Source of the DNA: MGIIb-O1 sp002457595 | GTDB taxonomy: Archaea; Thermoplasmatota; Poseidoniia; Poseidoniales; Thalassarchaeaceae | Direction: 5' to 3' | Assembly: GCA_045568115.1 (NCBI GenBank) | Contig: JBJLBO010000005.1 | Location: 124,001 to 188,000, forward strand | DNA length: 64,000 bases | Shown: piece after piece, positions 46,991 to 56,603 of the stretch | How positions within the stretch are numbered: position 1 is the first letter of the stretch | How the letters are laid out: the number at the start of each line of letters is the position of its first letter | Made by a program: the position numbers and the translations under genes | Notes under the pieces: generated by a model | The model's database searches: none | Seen by the model: the letters and a program-made list of their open reading frames with translations, nothing else | Told to the model about the DNA's origin: nothing

Positions 46991-48085
46991 TTACGAACTG
47001 TATTTGTCATCGAAGTATGCAGCTATACCTGGAATTGCCCCGATTGCATCACTATATGAACCAAGGTGTCCCTCAGTATCTACCTCGGAAATCGCTGGTG
47101 TATTCAGAACATTTTCTAAAATTTCACCACCGCAATTATCCCTAGCAATTGTCTCGTTTAGTTCTTGAGATTCGGTATTGTAGCAACCTGTTAAAACTTG
47201 GCCGCCCATTGAATAATTTTCCACCCACATTTCATTGTTCATTTCTAAAAATGAAGATATGATTGCATCAATCACTTCCTGACTTGTTTTTTCCTTGTTG
47301 ACCATTACTGGATGACTTGGAACTTGCCCAAAAGCAGGTTCTAACGGACGGTAACTTTCTCGGTCTAGGCACCAATCATTACCATCACAATGGTCTTCGT
47401 AGGATGTTGACTTTCCAAATGCGACATCTCCTAATCCCTCAGTCATGCAACGGAATGCCCCACTATAACTGTAATACAAATCCCCCTTCTCTGGAATAGA
47501 AGCATTTCCAAAATGTGCTTCTATTGTAGTTCTAAGTGAAGAAATATCATCTTCATCACCCGACACCTCTACGATTCCATTGTTGATCATGTAGCCCATC
47601 GGCATTAGCATACCAGCAGATTTCAACCATCCAGTATGGCAGGAATCTTTTCCTTCGAGATCATCTAAAGATTGAATTTCTGAATCAGCAAGAACCCATG
47701 CCTGAGCAGTGTAGAATGTGCTACCATCATCCTTCTGATCAGCAAGTATAGCATCGAGACCATGTTGCTTCCATGCAATCCAAGCCGAACCGCCGTCAAG
47801 AAATGCAATGTCAGCATGGCCAAAGCGTAATGCCTCTATTGCAGCAATATCCGAGTCAATTGGGTATAGTTCAACTTCATATCCTGATTTGGATTCGATA
47901 TAATCAGCTAGAATCTGTGGATTTACCGCAGGATTATCGTAATCATCCTGTGTTTTGAAAGCTATTTTAATCACCTTTTCATCTTCTTCTGAATCCAAAC
48001 ATCCGGAAAGAACTGAACTAATCAGAATCGATACCAACAAAATATTCAGAGAGGTCTTTCTAAATGCATGCGGAGTATCAAACAT
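46991..48085 (-). CDS. phnD: phosphonate/phosphite-type binding lipoprotein, PhnD-like
   Basis: 364 residues. Signal helix with lipobox VLSGC (C29), then a type II binding fold: IKIAFKTQDDYDNPAVNPQI, ALRFGHADIAFLDGGSAWIA and the SLDDLEGKDSCHTGWLKSAG loop are PhnD-like. Four or more extra cysteines (CHTG, RCMTEG, DHCDGNDWC) suggest disulfides on the surface. The ligand could be a phosphonate, phosphite or phosphate ester; the window has no C-P lyase gene. Confidence 0.87.
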   Translation of the reverse strand: MFDTPHAFRKTSLNILLVSILISSVLSGCLDSEEDEKVIKIAFKTQDDYDNPAVNPQILADYIESKSGYEVELYPIDSDIAAIEALRFGHADIAFLDGGSAWIAWKQHGLDAILADQKDDGSTFYTAQAWVLADSEIQSLDDLEGKDSCHTGWLKSAGMLMPMGYMINNGIVEVSGDEDDISSLRTTIEAHFGNASIPEKGDLYYSYSGAFRCMTEGLGDVAFGKSTSYEDHCDGNDWCLDRESYRPLEPAFGQVPSHPVMVNKEKTSQEVIDAIISSFLEMNNEMWVENYSMGGQVLTGCYNTESQELNETIARDNCGGEILENVLNTPAISEVDTEGHLGSYSDAIGAIPGIAAYFDDKYSS

Positions 48086-48115
48086 AACCCGGGGCGAAGT
48101 AGATTCATATGTAAA

Positions 48116-48133
48116 GTTTAGGTTGCCCTAAAC
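48116..48133. promoter_or_regulatory. inverted repeat at the phnD promoter
   Basis: GTTTAGG-TTGC-CCTAAAC, a perfect seven-base inverted repeat. On the minus strand it lies directly upstream of a TATA-like TTTACATATGAAT, whose centre is about 24 bases before the phnD ATG. That is where a repressor blocking TBP/TFB or an activator would bind. Confidence 0.45.
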
Positions 48134-48210
48134 CTCACCCATCAGATAGATAAAATATTCATTCTGGCTTTCGCTGAATCTAGAAATAAAAATTGAAGAA
48201 AGGTGGAAGA

Positions 48211-48232
48211 GCAGGGTGCCGAAGCACCCCGC
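48211..48232 (-). terminator. UUCG-loop hairpin terminator of 16S rRNA
   Basis: As RNA: GCGGGGUGC-UUCG-GCACCCUGC, a nine-bp stem with one G-U around the very stable UUCG tetraloop. It starts about 22 bases past the 16S 3' end and is followed by a pyrimidine-rich tract ending in a run of U. A processing role is the alternative. Confidence 0.65.
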
Positions 48233-48254
48233 CCCCCCGGGTTTTCCGAGTTTC

Positions 48255-49725
<1,471 letters not shown>

Positions 49726-50053
49726 TCGCGTGAGCGGAATCACAATCCTAACGGAAGTATCGAGTGGATCACAAGTTTTAGCTGATTCTTATTGAAATTG
49801 ACGCAGAACACCGATTCTATTTTTTGAATTTGAATCGAAATAATCTGCTTCTTGCACCCCCTATGTCGGGGGTCAAGTTGAACATGGTTCACCTCTTGAC
49901 CACGAATCAAGTTCGTGGCCGCATTTCCTCGGCCTACGTCTGACTTGATGGAGAACTTCACCGGACCTGTTGGTCCTCAGTCTCCAACGCCAGTCTGACG
50001 CAGCAGCCCGCCGACCGCCCCCCGGTATATGAAAGTGACGAGCGGGGGCAGAG
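49726..50053 (-). other. 16S rRNA leader with consecutive hairpins
   Basis: No gene. On the transcript there are at least four hairpins: 49856-49873 (ACCCCC/GGGGGT), 49871-49901 (GGTCAAG/CTTGACC), 49900-49918 (CCACGAA/TTCGTGG) and 49963-49976 (GGACC/GGTCC). A G/C-rich pair lies near the expected start (50017-50049). These probably fold for processing. The part next to 16S (49740-49850) is A/T-rich with nothing seen. Confidence 0.55.
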
Positions 50054-50076
50054 GTCTAATCGTTGTACTGCGCCGC

Positions 50077-50082
50077 TATATA
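50077..50082 (-). promoter_or_regulatory. TATA box of the 16S rRNA gene
   Basis: TATATA within TTTACCGTATATAGCGG on the minus strand, 95 bases beyond the secY stop. Expected transcription start near 50053, giving a leader of about 330 bases. It is the best TATA match in the 450-base gap between secY and 16S. Confidence 0.5.
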
Positions 50083-50176
50083 CGGTAAATTCATGAATTC
50101 ATAAATTTGAACTTTTGCTAGCGAAAAAATCGGCTCGAATTTAGAGAGGAATTCGACTCCAATGAACCTTATTGGG

Positions 50177-52114
50177 TCATTCAGCGCCGAAGAATTCACG
50201 CAGAACTGGATGCATTTCCATAGCCTGTTCTTTCTGAATTTGTTCATATGTTCTGAGAATAATTCCAACTGCTAGAAGCAGACCAGTTCCGGTTGCATTA
50301 CCCACGGTTCCCAAAAGATCTGCACCGGCTGCTAGAAGTCCGACGAAGGCTCCAGAGAAGATAGTTACAGGTGGAATATATCGCTCTAGAATGCGCTCTA
50401 GAACTACAGGGTTCTTCCTGAATCCTGGTATCTGCATTCCAGTTCTCTCAATCTGTTTTGCAACATCTTTTGAGCCCATATTTGTAGTTTCAATCCAGAA
50501 CTTCGCGAAGACTGTTGAACCTGCAGTCATGAAGAATACATAGGTGAAAACGTGGACCATTATCTGACCTAATGAATGCCCCATTGCATCTCCAGATTGA
50601 TTGAGTAATGGCATCAGCCAATCACCAACACCATTGACCATTGATGAATACCAAGCAAATCCACCCGTTGGAGTGGTAGCATTTGGCTCATAAGAACCAA
50701 ACCAATGCGCATAGGATATGTCAGCATTTCTGCCTAATATCGGCACCTTTGACAGGACAGGATGGCTCCAAAACAGAAGAGTAAACATATTGACGTTAGC
50801 CAATAATGCAGCCATCAAAATCACAGGAATGTTACTCGCATAAACAAGACGGATTGGATACTGACCTCTATGACCTCGAACCTTTCCATGTGTAAGAGGT
50901 AATTCCAACTTACTTGATTCGGCATAAGCAACAACTAGGAACACAATAACAGATGAAACCAAAGCAGCTACAGGATTTGCGTGATTTAGCAGAATCGTTT
51001 CAAAACCATTTTGGGAAACTAATTCTGAATTGGTAGCAGTCCGTAACGTGTAGAAAATCATCGGAAGCGTCCCCGAAGGTGGATTTTCTATAGACATTGG
51101 TGAGCCCTGAACTACTGGTAATGGAGAGAGTGTACCTACGAACGTGGATTGAGCAACACCTGCAGCAATGAATAGAGATATTCCGCTACCTATGCCCCAT
51201 TTGCTAACTAATTCATCAAGAAGGAAAACAAGATATGAACCAATGAATAACTGAGCTACAATTAGTGCATTAGCCCAACCTATACCAAACTGTATGATCA
51301 CCGATTCATGAGGGTCTAGGAATCCATATACTTGAGGTATTGATTCGATTGGAATCATAATTAGAACAAGGATTTTCTGAACTCCTTGGTAGAGTCGCTT
51401 ATCGGCTGAATCCTGTAGGTCTAATTGAATAATCTTAGCTCCAGCGAACAATTGCATAATAATTGAACCAGTAACAATTGGTCCAATTCCTAAGTGCATT
51501 ATCGAACCGGATGCACCGGCCATAATTGCTCGGAAGGATGAGAAAACATCCAGAGTAGAATCGGATAGACCCCATATCATTACATTGGTCATCATAAAGT
51601 AAATGATTAGGACAAGGGTTGTTGTCCACAATTTCTGATTGAAGCGAACATGGCCCTCAGGTTTAGTAATTGAAGGATATACATCTACTAGACGTTCTAG
51701 GGCATAAAGCCGACTTGATTCAGGTCCTGAATACATCAAACATACTAGGGCTAGGGCCGATGTAAGACCGAGTAGTCCAACTCCAACAAGAAGGAAGCCA
51801 ACAACTGAAGGGTCCACCCAACCCCAAGCGAAGAAGAATACCATAAATGCTAACCAAATAACTGGCTTTAGCATTCTTCCAACATATGGCATCTCTGCTA
51901 TATTTTCAGGTAAATCGGTTTGAGTACCCCAAATAATAAACAAAACATAAGGGAATGAAACTCCAATGATTTTCAGAGCCTTTGTCTTTGCCGCTGTCAG
52001 AGCCCACAAGCTATCTGCACTCTGAAGAGGATCCTTGAGCCACCAAATTAGAGCGCCCCAGTAAATTAGAGACATCGCGGAGGTTCCGATTACAGATGCT
52101 TTTCTGTCAACCAC
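50177..52114 (-). CDS. secY: SecY preprotein translocase with N-terminal membrane extension
   Basis: Pore subunit of the Sec translocon. The canonical protein begins around residue 130 (LERLVDVYPSITKPEGHVRF, then the first SecY helix) and continues with plug and pore helices (SIMHLGIGPIVTGSIIMQL) to the end. About 125 residues with four hydrophobic helices (9-27, 47-64, 81-100, 103-127) precede it. GGAGGGG is properly placed only for the GTG at 52114, and the methionine at the SecY boundary (51736) has no ribosome binding site. 645 residues against about 450-550 usual. Last gene of the ribosomal operon. Confidence 0.93.
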   Translation of the reverse strand: MVDRKASVIGTSAMSLIYWGALIWWLKDPLQSADSLWALTAAKTKALKIIGVSFPYVLFIIWGTQTDLPENIAEMPYVGRMLKPVIWLAFMVFFFAWGWVDPSVVGFLLVGVGLLGLTSALALVCLMYSGPESSRLYALERLVDVYPSITKPEGHVRFNQKLWTTTLVLIIYFMMTNVMIWGLSDSTLDVFSSFRAIMAGASGSIMHLGIGPIVTGSIIMQLFAGAKIIQLDLQDSADKRLYQGVQKILVLIMIPIESIPQVYGFLDPHESVIIQFGIGWANALIVAQLFIGSYLVFLLDELVSKWGIGSGISLFIAAGVAQSTFVGTLSPLPVVQGSPMSIENPPSGTLPMIFYTLRTATNSELVSQNGFETILLNHANPVAALVSSVIVFLVVAYAESSKLELPLTHGKVRGHRGQYPIRLVYASNIPVILMAALLANVNMFTLLFWSHPVLSKVPILGRNADISYAHWFGSYEPNATTPTGGFAWYSSMVNGVGDWLMPLLNQSGDAMGHSLGQIMVHVFTYVFFMTAGSTVFAKFWIETTNMGSKDVAKQIERTGMQIPGFRKNPVVLERILERYIPPVTIFSGAFVGLLAAGADLLGTVGNATGTGLLLAVGIILRTYEQIQKEQAMEMHPVLREFFGAE

Positions 52115-52149
52115 TTACTCCCCTCCTTGATTTTTGAAATTTGAACGGA

Positions 52150-52566
52150 TTATTCCTCTTCCCACTCTTCATCGCCATCTTCTAGAATGACTGATCCACC
52201 AGCTGCTTGGACCTTCTCAATTGCGCGTGCACTAGCATATGCAACTGTTATTTTCAGAGCCTTCTCTATTCGGCCGCTTCCTAGCAGTTTGTCATATCCC
52301 ATCTCACTCAGATTGATCTCATCGCCTTCAGCGATTTGGCAAACTTCTTTGAGATTGATACTAATATTGACTTTGCGAAGACTTGGGTGTCGATTAAATC
52401 CGTGCATACCCCAGTGACCTGGCATATACTTGAGACGAGTCATCAAGCGATGCTTGTTGATTCCAGCATTTCCTCGACCGCCTCGCAGTCCAGCACCACG
52501 GCCTGCCTTCTTTCCACGACCGTGATACCTACTGCGTCCACGGAATTTGTTAGTTCGTGATACCAT
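52150..52566 (-). CDS. rpl15: ribosomal protein uL15
   Basis: Large-subunit protein binding 23S rRNA. RGRSRYHGRGKKAGRGAGLRGG is the basic glycine-rich N-terminal arm (shortened here to HGRGKKAGRGAGLRGG); the C-terminal globular part has KALKITVAYASARAIEKVQ. 138 residues with an acidic tail (DGDEEWEEE) not typical of all archaeal L15. Just before secY, as in other archaea. Confidence 0.94.
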   Translation of the reverse strand: MVSRTNKFRGRSRYHGRGKKAGRGAGLRGGRGNAGINKHRLMTRLKYMPGHWGMHGFNRHPSLRKVNISINLKEVCQIAEGDEINLSEMGYDKLLGSGRIEKALKITVAYASARAIEKVQAAGGSVILEDGDEEWEEE

Positions 52567-52576
52567 TCATCTCACC

Positions 52577-53047
52577 TCAAATCATCCTCTCAGCGAGAGC
52601 ACTAATGTCCTCGCCTCGATATCCAAGAGCTCCACCAACAGTGTATGCTCGCTTTATTCCGCCCCAGCCCTTTGAGCCACGAGGAGGATGAAGACGCAGG
52701 ACTGGCTTTAGCCCGTCCACAGACTTCATTGTAGCCTCACCATTGGCTAGTGCCTTAGCGAAGGCTTTGACCGTCTTGAATTCAGAACCTGACTTAATTG
52801 CAGCATCATCAACTGGTTTATCACCAACAAGACGACCGCGTGTCTTCAATAGATTCTCAATTGTTTCAGCATCAACAACACCCCATGTGACGAAGTCTTT
52901 GGACTTCTGAAGCATTCCTGAATATGTTGCATTTTCTGGGATGATTGTTGCATGATTAACACGTGTTAAGTTAAGCATAGCCATTGTATCACGAATTCTT
53001 CTTTCGACACCACGGTCACTTCTTACACGTACTACCAAGAAAGTCAT
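52577..53047 (-). CDS. rpl30: ribosomal protein uL30
   Basis: 156 residues, archaeal long form. Starts FLVVRVRSDRGVERRIRDTM and has the MLNLTRVNHATIIPE motif of L30/L7. A C-terminal extension with RLHPPRGSKGWGGIKRAYTV is characteristic of archaeal and eukaryotic uL30. Overlaps uS5 by four bases. Confidence 0.94.
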   Translation of the reverse strand: MTFLVVRVRSDRGVERRIRDTMAMLNLTRVNHATIIPENATYSGMLQKSKDFVTWGVVDAETIENLLKTRGRLVGDKPVDDAAIKSGSEFKTVKAFAKALANGEATMKSVDGLKPVLRLHPPRGSKGWGGIKRAYTVGGALGYRGEDISALAERMI

Positions 53048-53817
53048 TGTTCACCCCTCCCACTAGTGATGAATAGTCGATCTCTATCTGCATCTACGAT
53101 TCGAGTTTTATTTAATTCAACAAGAGCATTGTATGTAGCCTTTGCAAAATTGATTGTAGTTCGAGTTTGTCCGGCGGAACGACTCCAAACATCAGTAATC
53201 CCAGCAAGTGTAAGTACACGACGACCATAGTCGCCAATTACGAGCCCCTTACCTGCAGGAGCCGGCATCAAAGTTACCCGAGTTGAACCTGAGCGGCCTG
53301 TGATCTTCAGAGGAACGCTAGTTCCAGGGCCACCACCAGATTCCCATGATCCATTTCCACGCATTACGGGAATTAGATTTAACTTGGCCTTGTCAATAGC
53401 CTTTCGAATTGTACTAGCAACTTCCTTACCCTTGCAGATTGCAAGACCTACATATCCATCACTATTTCCAACAACACAAAGAACATTGAATCGGACACGA
53501 CGACCAGAGTCAGTCATTCGCTGAATCATGTTAACTGCAAGAACATCATCAGCTAGATTAGGAATCAAAGCATCTACAATTTCGACCTCTCGAATTGGGA
53601 GTCCTGTTGCTAATGCAGCCTCGTATGTCAGAATTTCACCATTGGCAACCATTCGACCAAGCCGAGTTCTAGGTTGCCACGATCTAAGGGCAGCAAGAGG
53701 ATCTGGACCACGCCTTCGGCGCTGATCTCCACCCTCTTCTTCCTGTGCTAGAGCAAGAGCAAGACCGGGGGCGATTGCCGGAGCGGCCTCAACAATATCA
53801 GTTTCTTCTTCACTCAT
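53044..53817 (-). CDS. rps5: ribosomal protein uS5
   Basis: 257 residues. The dsRBD-like N-terminal region has FNVLCVVGNSDGYVGLAICK, and the C-domain has TRVTLMPAPAGKGLVIGDYGR. About 40 acidic/Ala-rich residues (VEAAPAIAPGLALALAQEEE) precede the usual start, so it is longer than most archaeal S5. Four-base overlaps on both sides. Confidence 0.95.
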   Translation of the reverse strand: MSEEETDIVEAAPAIAPGLALALAQEEEGGDQRRRRGPDPLAALRSWQPRTRLGRMVANGEILTYEAALATGLPIREVEIVDALIPNLADDVLAVNMIQRMTDSGRRVRFNVLCVVGNSDGYVGLAICKGKEVASTIRKAIDKAKLNLIPVMRGNGSWESGGGPGTSVPLKITGRSGSTRVTLMPAPAGKGLVIGDYGRRVLTLAGITDVWSRSAGQTRTTINFAKATYNALVELNKTRIVDADRDRLFITSGRGEQ

Positions 53818-54329
53818 GCTTTAGCCCCCTCAATTGCCTTCTTAGTAGACTCGACTGCTTTTGCAATCGATTCATCAATATGTGCTCCTGAGACGCGGTT
53901 ATCATCAGGTAGAACATCCTCTCCGTGTGGAATTTCTAGTCCTGCGTCGACCATTCCTTTGAGAGCGGAAAAGGCGCGGTTTCCGGATGAAGATGCTGCC
54001 AAACCTATGTCCAGAACTGCTTCATCATGACCTGCTGCTAGAGCAGCCTTGCCCATAGCAAATCCAGTCAAGTAACTGGCTGGAACAGACTTTCGAGATG
54101 CATCGATTGGCCATTTAAACTTGTCAACTAGAGTTCGCCCATCGATTGAGACGAGAATCTCGTCACCTCCAGATTGATAGTCTACAAGTTGACAAATTGT
54201 CTGAGTATTCGATACACGAACTACTGCTCTAACAGAGCCACCTCGGAGCATTCTCATTCTACGACGGTAGTCGGTCTCTCCATTTCGGCGACGCTTGTAT
54301 CGCAATCTCTGATTTTTACCATGTGCCAT
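53814..54329 (-). CDS. rpl18: ribosomal protein uL18
   Basis: 5S rRNA-binding protein. YKRRRNGETDYRRRMRMLR and VVRVSNTQTICQLVDY are the typical N-terminal arm and first strand. 171 residues, with an Ala/Lys-rich C-terminal helix (AKAVESTKKAIEGAKA). Confidence 0.94.
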   Translation of the reverse strand: MAHGKNQRLRYKRRRNGETDYRRRMRMLRGGSVRAVVRVSNTQTICQLVDYQSGGDEILVSIDGRTLVDKFKWPIDASRKSVPASYLTGFAMGKAALAAGHDEAVLDIGLAASSSGNRAFSALKGMVDAGLEIPHGEDVLPDDNRVSGAHIDESIAKAVESTKKAIEGAKA

Positions 54330-54811
54330 TATTGCTCACCTCCGAGCTCAATTCCATCGATCTCCATATTAGATCGCATGTGAGAGACTGAACGATATGA
54401 ACCACCCTTAGCCTTCCTGTAATAGTAACGATATTCCGATGCAGTAATTGATTCGCTTTCACGCATCGACTTCAATTCCTTTCTCTGAGCACGAATAGTT
54501 CTCATCCATCGGCTCTTTCGAGGATGTCTTGCATTTGCAGAACCCTTCCTAGAACCATGTCCTGTTCGGCGTCCCTTTGCTTTCTGAGCCGATGCCTTTC
54601 GGGCACGGCTTCGACTAGTACCAACTAGAGGTCTTGACTTGATTATGCCTTCTTCAATCAAGCGACGAACGTCTTCTTTCTGAACTGCGTTAGCAACCTC
54701 ATCTAATGCCTGTGGACTTGGGTCAACCCAAATTCGGTGGACACCAACTTTTCGTCCCTCTCGCTTACTGAAAATTTCAGCCGCAAGACGCTTCTGATTA
54801 GTAATCATCAT
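54329..54811 (-). CDS. rpl19e: ribosomal protein eL19
   Basis: Archaeal/eukaryotic specific. NQKRLAAEIFSKREGRKVGVHRIWVDP opens the family (excerpt QKRLAAEIFSKREG); a basic helix with KGRRTGHGSRKGSANARHPR follows, and ESITASEYRYYYRKAKGGSY ends the core. 160 residues, starting within the eL32 end. Confidence 0.95.
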   Translation of the reverse strand: MMITNQKRLAAEIFSKREGRKVGVHRIWVDPSPQALDEVANAVQKEDVRRLIEEGIIKSRPLVGTSRSRARKASAQKAKGRRTGHGSRKGSANARHPRKSRWMRTIRAQRKELKSMRESESITASEYRYYYRKAKGGSYRSVSHMRSNMEIDGIELGGEQ

Positions 54812-55467
54812 TGTAAGTCCCCCTTACGCCTGAAGCGGCGTCTGTTTAGGATTCTCAGACCCAAATCATCTGCACGATCATGAATTGAAGCTCTCTTTCG
54901 GTTTCCTACTGATGCGGCAATCCTGACTGCTTGACGCTCTGGATTTAAACCATCTAGATCTCCTGCAGTTTCAACAATAATTTCCTCGAACCCTGAAGGA
55001 TGAAGTCCTCGGGCATCGGCAATCTTACCATATCCTACACGGACCATTGGTGAGCGGTACTTGCGGTTCTTTCGCTGACTTGAGTCATCACCGCGAGGTT
55101 TCTTCCAACCAGTTCGTGATAGACGCTTGTAGCGGAACCATTCTTGGCGACGGAATTTAGGTTGCTTCTTTTTCTGAGCTGAACGTGTCTTCAACGCATC
55201 CTTAGTTTCATCATCTAAGACTGGCTTTTGTCTAGCAGTATGGAAATCATCCCACTCGTCTTCGAAAAATTCCTCGCCTTCAAAGTCATCATCATCTATT
55301 TCGTCAATCGATTCTTCAATTTCCGACTCTGTCTCTTCGACAGATTCAGGGGTATCACTCGACTCTTGCAAGCGAGTGATGAGTTCTGCCTTCTTACCAG
55401 AAACCGGTAGTCCGGCTGCACGAAGCAAATCCTTGAGTTCAGCAACTGTCATGTTTTCGTATTCCAT
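54808..55467 (-). CDS. rpl32e: ribosomal protein eL32 with N-terminal SAP domain
   Basis: 219 residues in two parts. Residues 6-35 are a SAP motif (MTVAELKDLLRAAGLPV, GKKAELITRL) followed by an acidic linker (38-75) rich in Glu and Asp. The eL32 core then runs from about 95 (FRRQEWFRYKRLSRTGWKKP) through KYRSPMVRVGYGK to RKRASIHDRADDLGLRILNR. Core motifs confirm eL32; typical archaeal eL32 is 130-140 residues, or about 240 in haloarchaea, which carry a different helical N-domain. The ATG at 55467 has GAGGGGGTATCTGA upstream. Confidence 0.95.
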   Translation of the reverse strand: MEYENMTVAELKDLLRAAGLPVSGKKAELITRLQESSDTPESVEETESEIEESIDEIDDDDFEGEEFFEDEWDDFHTARQKPVLDDETKDALKTRSAQKKKQPKFRRQEWFRYKRLSRTGWKKPRGDDSSQRKNRKYRSPMVRVGYGKIADARGLHPSGFEEIIVETAGDLDGLNPERQAVRIAASVGNRKRASIHDRADDLGLRILNRRRFRRKGDLQ

Positions 55468-55479
55468 TCAGATACCCCC

Positions 55480-56034
55480 TCACTCATTCCCCTTAGAGAC
55501 AATGTAAATTCCATCTTGGAAAACACGTCTGTCTCTTTTCTTAATGTGACAAGCACGCTCAATATTAGCCGCAGTTTGTCCAACCTTCTCTCGATCTGCT
55601 CCTGAAACTGTAACCTCAGTTTTATTTTGAACCTTGACTTCTACCTCGGCAGGAGACCAAGGTAAGGCAGCTATACGAGGAACCTTCTCTCCGAATAGAT
55701 TGGTAATTTTCATCTCATTACCCTGTACTTTGAGAGTCATAGGGAAGTGAGAGTAAACTGCTTTGAGTTTGTATTCAAAGCCCGAGTCAATTCCTCGGGC
55801 CATGTTGTTTAGATGTGCGGCCCAAGTTCCAGCAAGAGCCTTCTCCTTACGGCGAGGCAAATTGCAGAATACCTGCAGACCGTCTGTAGAATTACGAACC
55901 TCTAATCGAGGATGACGGAACTCTCTAGACAAGGACTTACCATCCTTTGCAAAAGTTACATCATTACCTGACAAGGTTACTGTAACGCCCTCAGGGACGT
56001 TAATTTGATGAGAAATCATATCCAATTTCGGCAT
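55480..56034 (-). CDS. rpl6: ribosomal protein uL6
   Basis: 184 residues; two-domain L6. VPEGVTVTLSGNDVTFAKDG and LSREFRHPRLEV form the N-domain, with FPMTLKVQGNEMKITNLFGEK and VEVKVQNKTEVTVSGADREK in the C-domain. Stands near the factor-binding site of 23S. Confidence 0.95.
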   Translation of the reverse strand: MPKLDMISHQINVPEGVTVTLSGNDVTFAKDGKSLSREFRHPRLEVRNSTDGLQVFCNLPRRKEKALAGTWAAHLNNMARGIDSGFEYKLKAVYSHFPMTLKVQGNEMKITNLFGEKVPRIAALPWSPAEVEVKVQNKTEVTVSGADREKVGQTAANIERACHIKKRDRRVFQDGIYIVSKGNE

Positions 56035-56046
56035 ACCTATTCCTCC

Positions 56047-56436
56047 TCAGAAGATGTAAGCGAGCAATCGCCCGCCGACACGCTCCTTCTTCGCATCGTG
56101 GTGGTTCATAACACCTTGATTAGTTGATAAAATCAGTAAACCGAAATCCTGAGCCGGCAAATATCTCGACTCCCACTTATCGTAGTCGGTTCTTTTTACT
56201 GAATGTCGTGGCTTGATGACACCACAGCGATTTATTGCGCCGATTAACTCAACGCGATATGAACCGCCGCGACCATCATCTAATGGTTGATATTCTCCGA
56301 CATATCCAGACTTCTGCATTATAGACAGCATGCTACCTAGCAATTTACTGGCTGGGCTAACTGTCACTTCGTAGTGTCCGGCTTGCTCCGCATTGAAAAT
56401 ACGGACAAAAGCATCACTTAATGGGTCAAATTGCAT
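56047..56436 (-). CDS. rps8: ribosomal protein uS8
   Basis: 129 residues. Starts DPLSDAFVRIFNAEQAGH; the C-terminal half ends GLLILSTNQGVMNHHDAKK, ERVGGRLLAYIF, as in all archaeal S8. Binds central-domain 16S rRNA. Confidence 0.95.
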   Translation of the reverse strand: MQFDPLSDAFVRIFNAEQAGHYEVTVSPASKLLGSMLSIMQKSGYVGEYQPLDDGRGGSYRVELIGAINRCGVIKPRHSVKRTDYDKWESRYLPAQDFGLLILSTNQGVMNHHDAKKERVGGRLLAYIF

Positions 56437-56447
56437 CCTTCATCACC

Positions 56448-56600
56448 TCACGCATACTTCTTGAATCCAATCTGTGGGGCCACATCTCGGAAACACTGAC
56501 GGCACAATCTAAGGCCATGTCGGCGAATTAATCCGCGTTTTCTTCCACAACGACGACAGCCGTTACTTCTACCGATTTCTTCTCCATGATCCTTTGCCAT
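56448..56600 (-). CDS. rps14: ribosomal protein uS14 (zinc-binding, 50 residues)
   Basis: Short gene between uS8 and uL5, read from ATG 56600 to TGA 56450-56448. Zinc knuckles CRRC (15-18) and CRQC (33-36), with RRHGLRLCRQCFRDVAPQIG, the archaeal S14 form. The expected place in the spc operon. Stop is 11 bases before the uS8 start. Confidence 0.95.
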   Translation of the reverse strand: MAKDHGEEIGRSNGCRRCGRKRGLIRRHGLRLCRQCFRDVAPQIGFKKYA

Positions 56601-56603
56601 GTT

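Noticed and set aside
48231..48240. Poly-C run after the 16S terminator as an assembly error
   Set aside because: Flanking hairpin and 16S end are intact; a homopolymer of this size is not evidence of error by itself.
49726..50176. A tRNA in the gap between secY and 16S, as in some archaeal rRNA operons
   Set aside because: Hairpins are present, but no cloverleaf with GGTTC-type T-loop and matching acceptor ends could be built.
51736..52114. SecY N-extension as a separate upstream gene read through a lost stop
   Set aside because: One uninterrupted frame with a single good ribosome binding site at 52114; no start signal near 51736.
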